Shown piece after piece: positions 4,368 through 5,427 of a stretch of DNA of 5,427 bases. This stretch comes from an uncultured Collinsella sp. (GTDB lineage Bacteria; Actinomycetota; Coriobacteriia; Coriobacteriales; Coriobacteriaceae). The stretch covers positions 1 to 5,427 of the forward strand of contig CAUGVQ010000116.1 of the NCBI GenBank assembly GCA_959602875.1. Direction: 5' to 3'. How positions within the stretch are numbered: the first letter of the stretch is position 1; each line of letters begins with the position of its first letter. The notes beneath the pieces are model-generated. The model was not told the DNA's origin. It made no database searches and was given only the letters and a program-made list of their open reading frames with translations. Both the position numbers and the translations under genes were made by a program.

Positions 4368-5427
4368 GCGCTCAAGCACCGCCACGGTCTCGATATGGTC
4401 GGTGTGCGGGAACATGTCCACAGGTGTCAGACGGATCATGCGGTAGCCCGCCTCGCCCAAAAGCGCGAGGTCGCGCACCTGCGTGACGGGGTTGCAGCTT
4501 ACGTAGACGATGCGCCTGGGGGCGATGGCCGCGGCGGCTGCCAAAAACTCCGGCGTGGAGCCGGCACGCGGCGGGTCGAGCGCGATCACATCTGCGGTAA
4601 GACCCTCGGCCGCGGCACGGTGTAGGTAGTGCGTTGCGTCCTCGGCAACAAAATCGCAGGTATCGGCCATGTTGTTGAGCTCGGCGTTGCGGCGTGCGTC
4701 AACAATGCCAGAGGGGTTGCGCTCCACGCCGCGCAGGGTCACCTCTGCGCCGGCCGCACGCGCCGCATGGGCCGCGGTGATGCCAATGGTGCCGCTGCCG
4801 CAGTACGCGTCCACCACAACGTCGCCGCTGCGCAGGCCCATCCCGTCGATGGCAAGGCGGTAGAGCACCTCGGTCTGCTGAGGGTTGGTCTGGTAGAACG
4901 CGGTGGGCGATATCTCAAACGTGCAGCCAAGAAGGCCATCTTTCATGGTGCCCGGACCAAGGAGCGGCCGCGTCTCGGCGCCTAAGATCGCGTTGCCCTC
5001 GCGCCCGTTGATGTTTTGCGCCACGGTAACGATGCGCGGGTCAAAGGCCATGATCTCACGCGCGAGCTCTTCGAGCGCGGGCACGTCGTGCTGTGCGGTC
5101 ACCAGGGTGAGCATGCCCTCGTCGCTTCGCCAGCCCAGGCGCAGTACAGCATAGCGGAGGATACCGCGCCGCCGGTCCTCGTCATAGGCGGGAATGCCGA
5201 GCCGCTCCGCCGCGCGGGCAACTTCGTTCAGCGTGCGGCGCGCGCCCGGCGCCTCGACCACGCAGTCGGGGACGGCAACAATGTCGTGTGTGCCGCGCGC
5301 GTAGAAGCCCGAGCGCACCTCACCGTTGGGGCCGGGCGCAAAGGGCGTTGCCGCCTTATAGCGAAAAGCGCGAGGTGCGGGGCATTTGCCCTCGGCCGCG
5401 GTGATGGTCCCGTCGCGGAGGGGGTCG
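4362..5427 (-). CDS. rlmD: 23S rRNA m5U methyltransferase, RlmD/TrmA family (5' end beyond window)
   Basis: The open frame runs without a stop from the right edge to 4362, giving 354 visible residues and no start codon. A GTG at 5318 falls inside the conserved domain and is not the start, because the upstream residues, including AFRYKAATPF (20-29), match the family. The enzyme transfers methyl from S-adenosylmethionine to uracil C5 in rRNA. In visible numbering: GFYARGTHD (40-48); Cys55, corresponding to the fourth [4Fe-4S] cysteine of E. coli RlmD/RumA; YQTNPQQ (178-184); the SAM loop VDAYCGSGTIGI (205-216); ALDPPRAG (282-289); the nucleophile Cys311 in VSCNP; and the general base Glu346 in DHIETVAVLER. 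Missing to the right are probably 80-100 residues with the TRAM domain and the other three cluster cysteines. RlmC, RlmD and RlmCD paralogues differ in target uridine, so the exact site is uncertain. Confidence 0.92.
   Translation of the reverse strand, partial: DPLRDGTITAAEGKCPAPRAFRYKAATPFAPGPNGEVRSGFYARGTHDIVAVPDCVVEAPGARRTLNEVARAAERLGIPAYDEDRRRGILRYAVLRLGWRSDEGMLTLVTAQHDVPALEELAREIMAFDPRIVTVAQNINGREGNAILGAETRPLLGPGTMKDGLLGCTFEISPTAFYQTNPQQTEVLYRLAIDGMGLRSGDVVVDAYCGSGTIGITAAHAARAAGAEVTLRGVERNPSGIVDARRNAELNNMADTCDFVAEDATHYLHRAAAEGLTADVIALDPPRAGSTPEFLAAAAAIAPRRIVYVSCNPVTQVRDLALLGEAGYRMIRLTPVDMFPHTDHIETVAVLERS

Noticed and set aside
5316..5318. GTG as the start of the methyltransferase
   Set aside because: The 36 codons upstream to the window edge are open and include residues conserved in the RlmD family, so the gene continues off the right edge.

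Overview
The window reads as ordinary chromosomal DNA from a high-GC bacterium. Codon third positions are strongly G/C-biased, two of the four complete genes start with GTG, and Shine-Dalgarno sites are strong. The protein set and its style recall an anaerobic gut actinobacterium of the Coriobacteriia (Collinsella/Olsenella type). That placement is an impression from family resemblance and has not been tested.

Layout: Bases 1-235 hold no gene. The first 80 bases are much more A/T-rich (31 of 80 are G/C) than the rest and carry candidate promoter and operator-like dyads. Four genes then run on the + strand: a fold-type I PLP-dependent aminotransferase (236-1435), a PHP-domain phosphatase of the YcdX type (1530-2327, GTG start), an FmdE-family protein with a C-terminal zinc ribbon (2443-3042), and a membrane-anchored lipase/alpha-beta hydrolase (3058-4365, GTG start). 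The fmdE-like gene and the lipase are only 15 bases apart and are very likely cotranscribed. The 94-base and 115-base gaps before the second and third genes carry a hairpin/repeat and a C-rich stretch respectively. On the - strand, a TrmA/RlmD-family 23S rRNA m5U methyltransferase (5427-4362) enters from the right edge with its N-terminus outside the window. It converges on the lipase so tightly that both stop codons share one CTAG.

The four + strand genes do not form a recognisable pathway. They look like a loose accessory-metabolism cluster (amino-acid transamination, phosphoester hydrolysis, a metal-binding FmdE protein, an extracytoplasmic lipase) beside a housekeeping rRNA methylase. I see no CRISPR array, tRNA, rRNA, insertion sequence, phage gene or recognisable defence system. 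The points most worth a second look are the two hairpins that sit immediately after candidate -10 boxes, the dyads in the A/T-rich leader, the fused convergent stop codons, an insertion in the PHP enzyme between metal ligands, and signature-residue departures in the FmdE protein. No convincing new biological system is visible.
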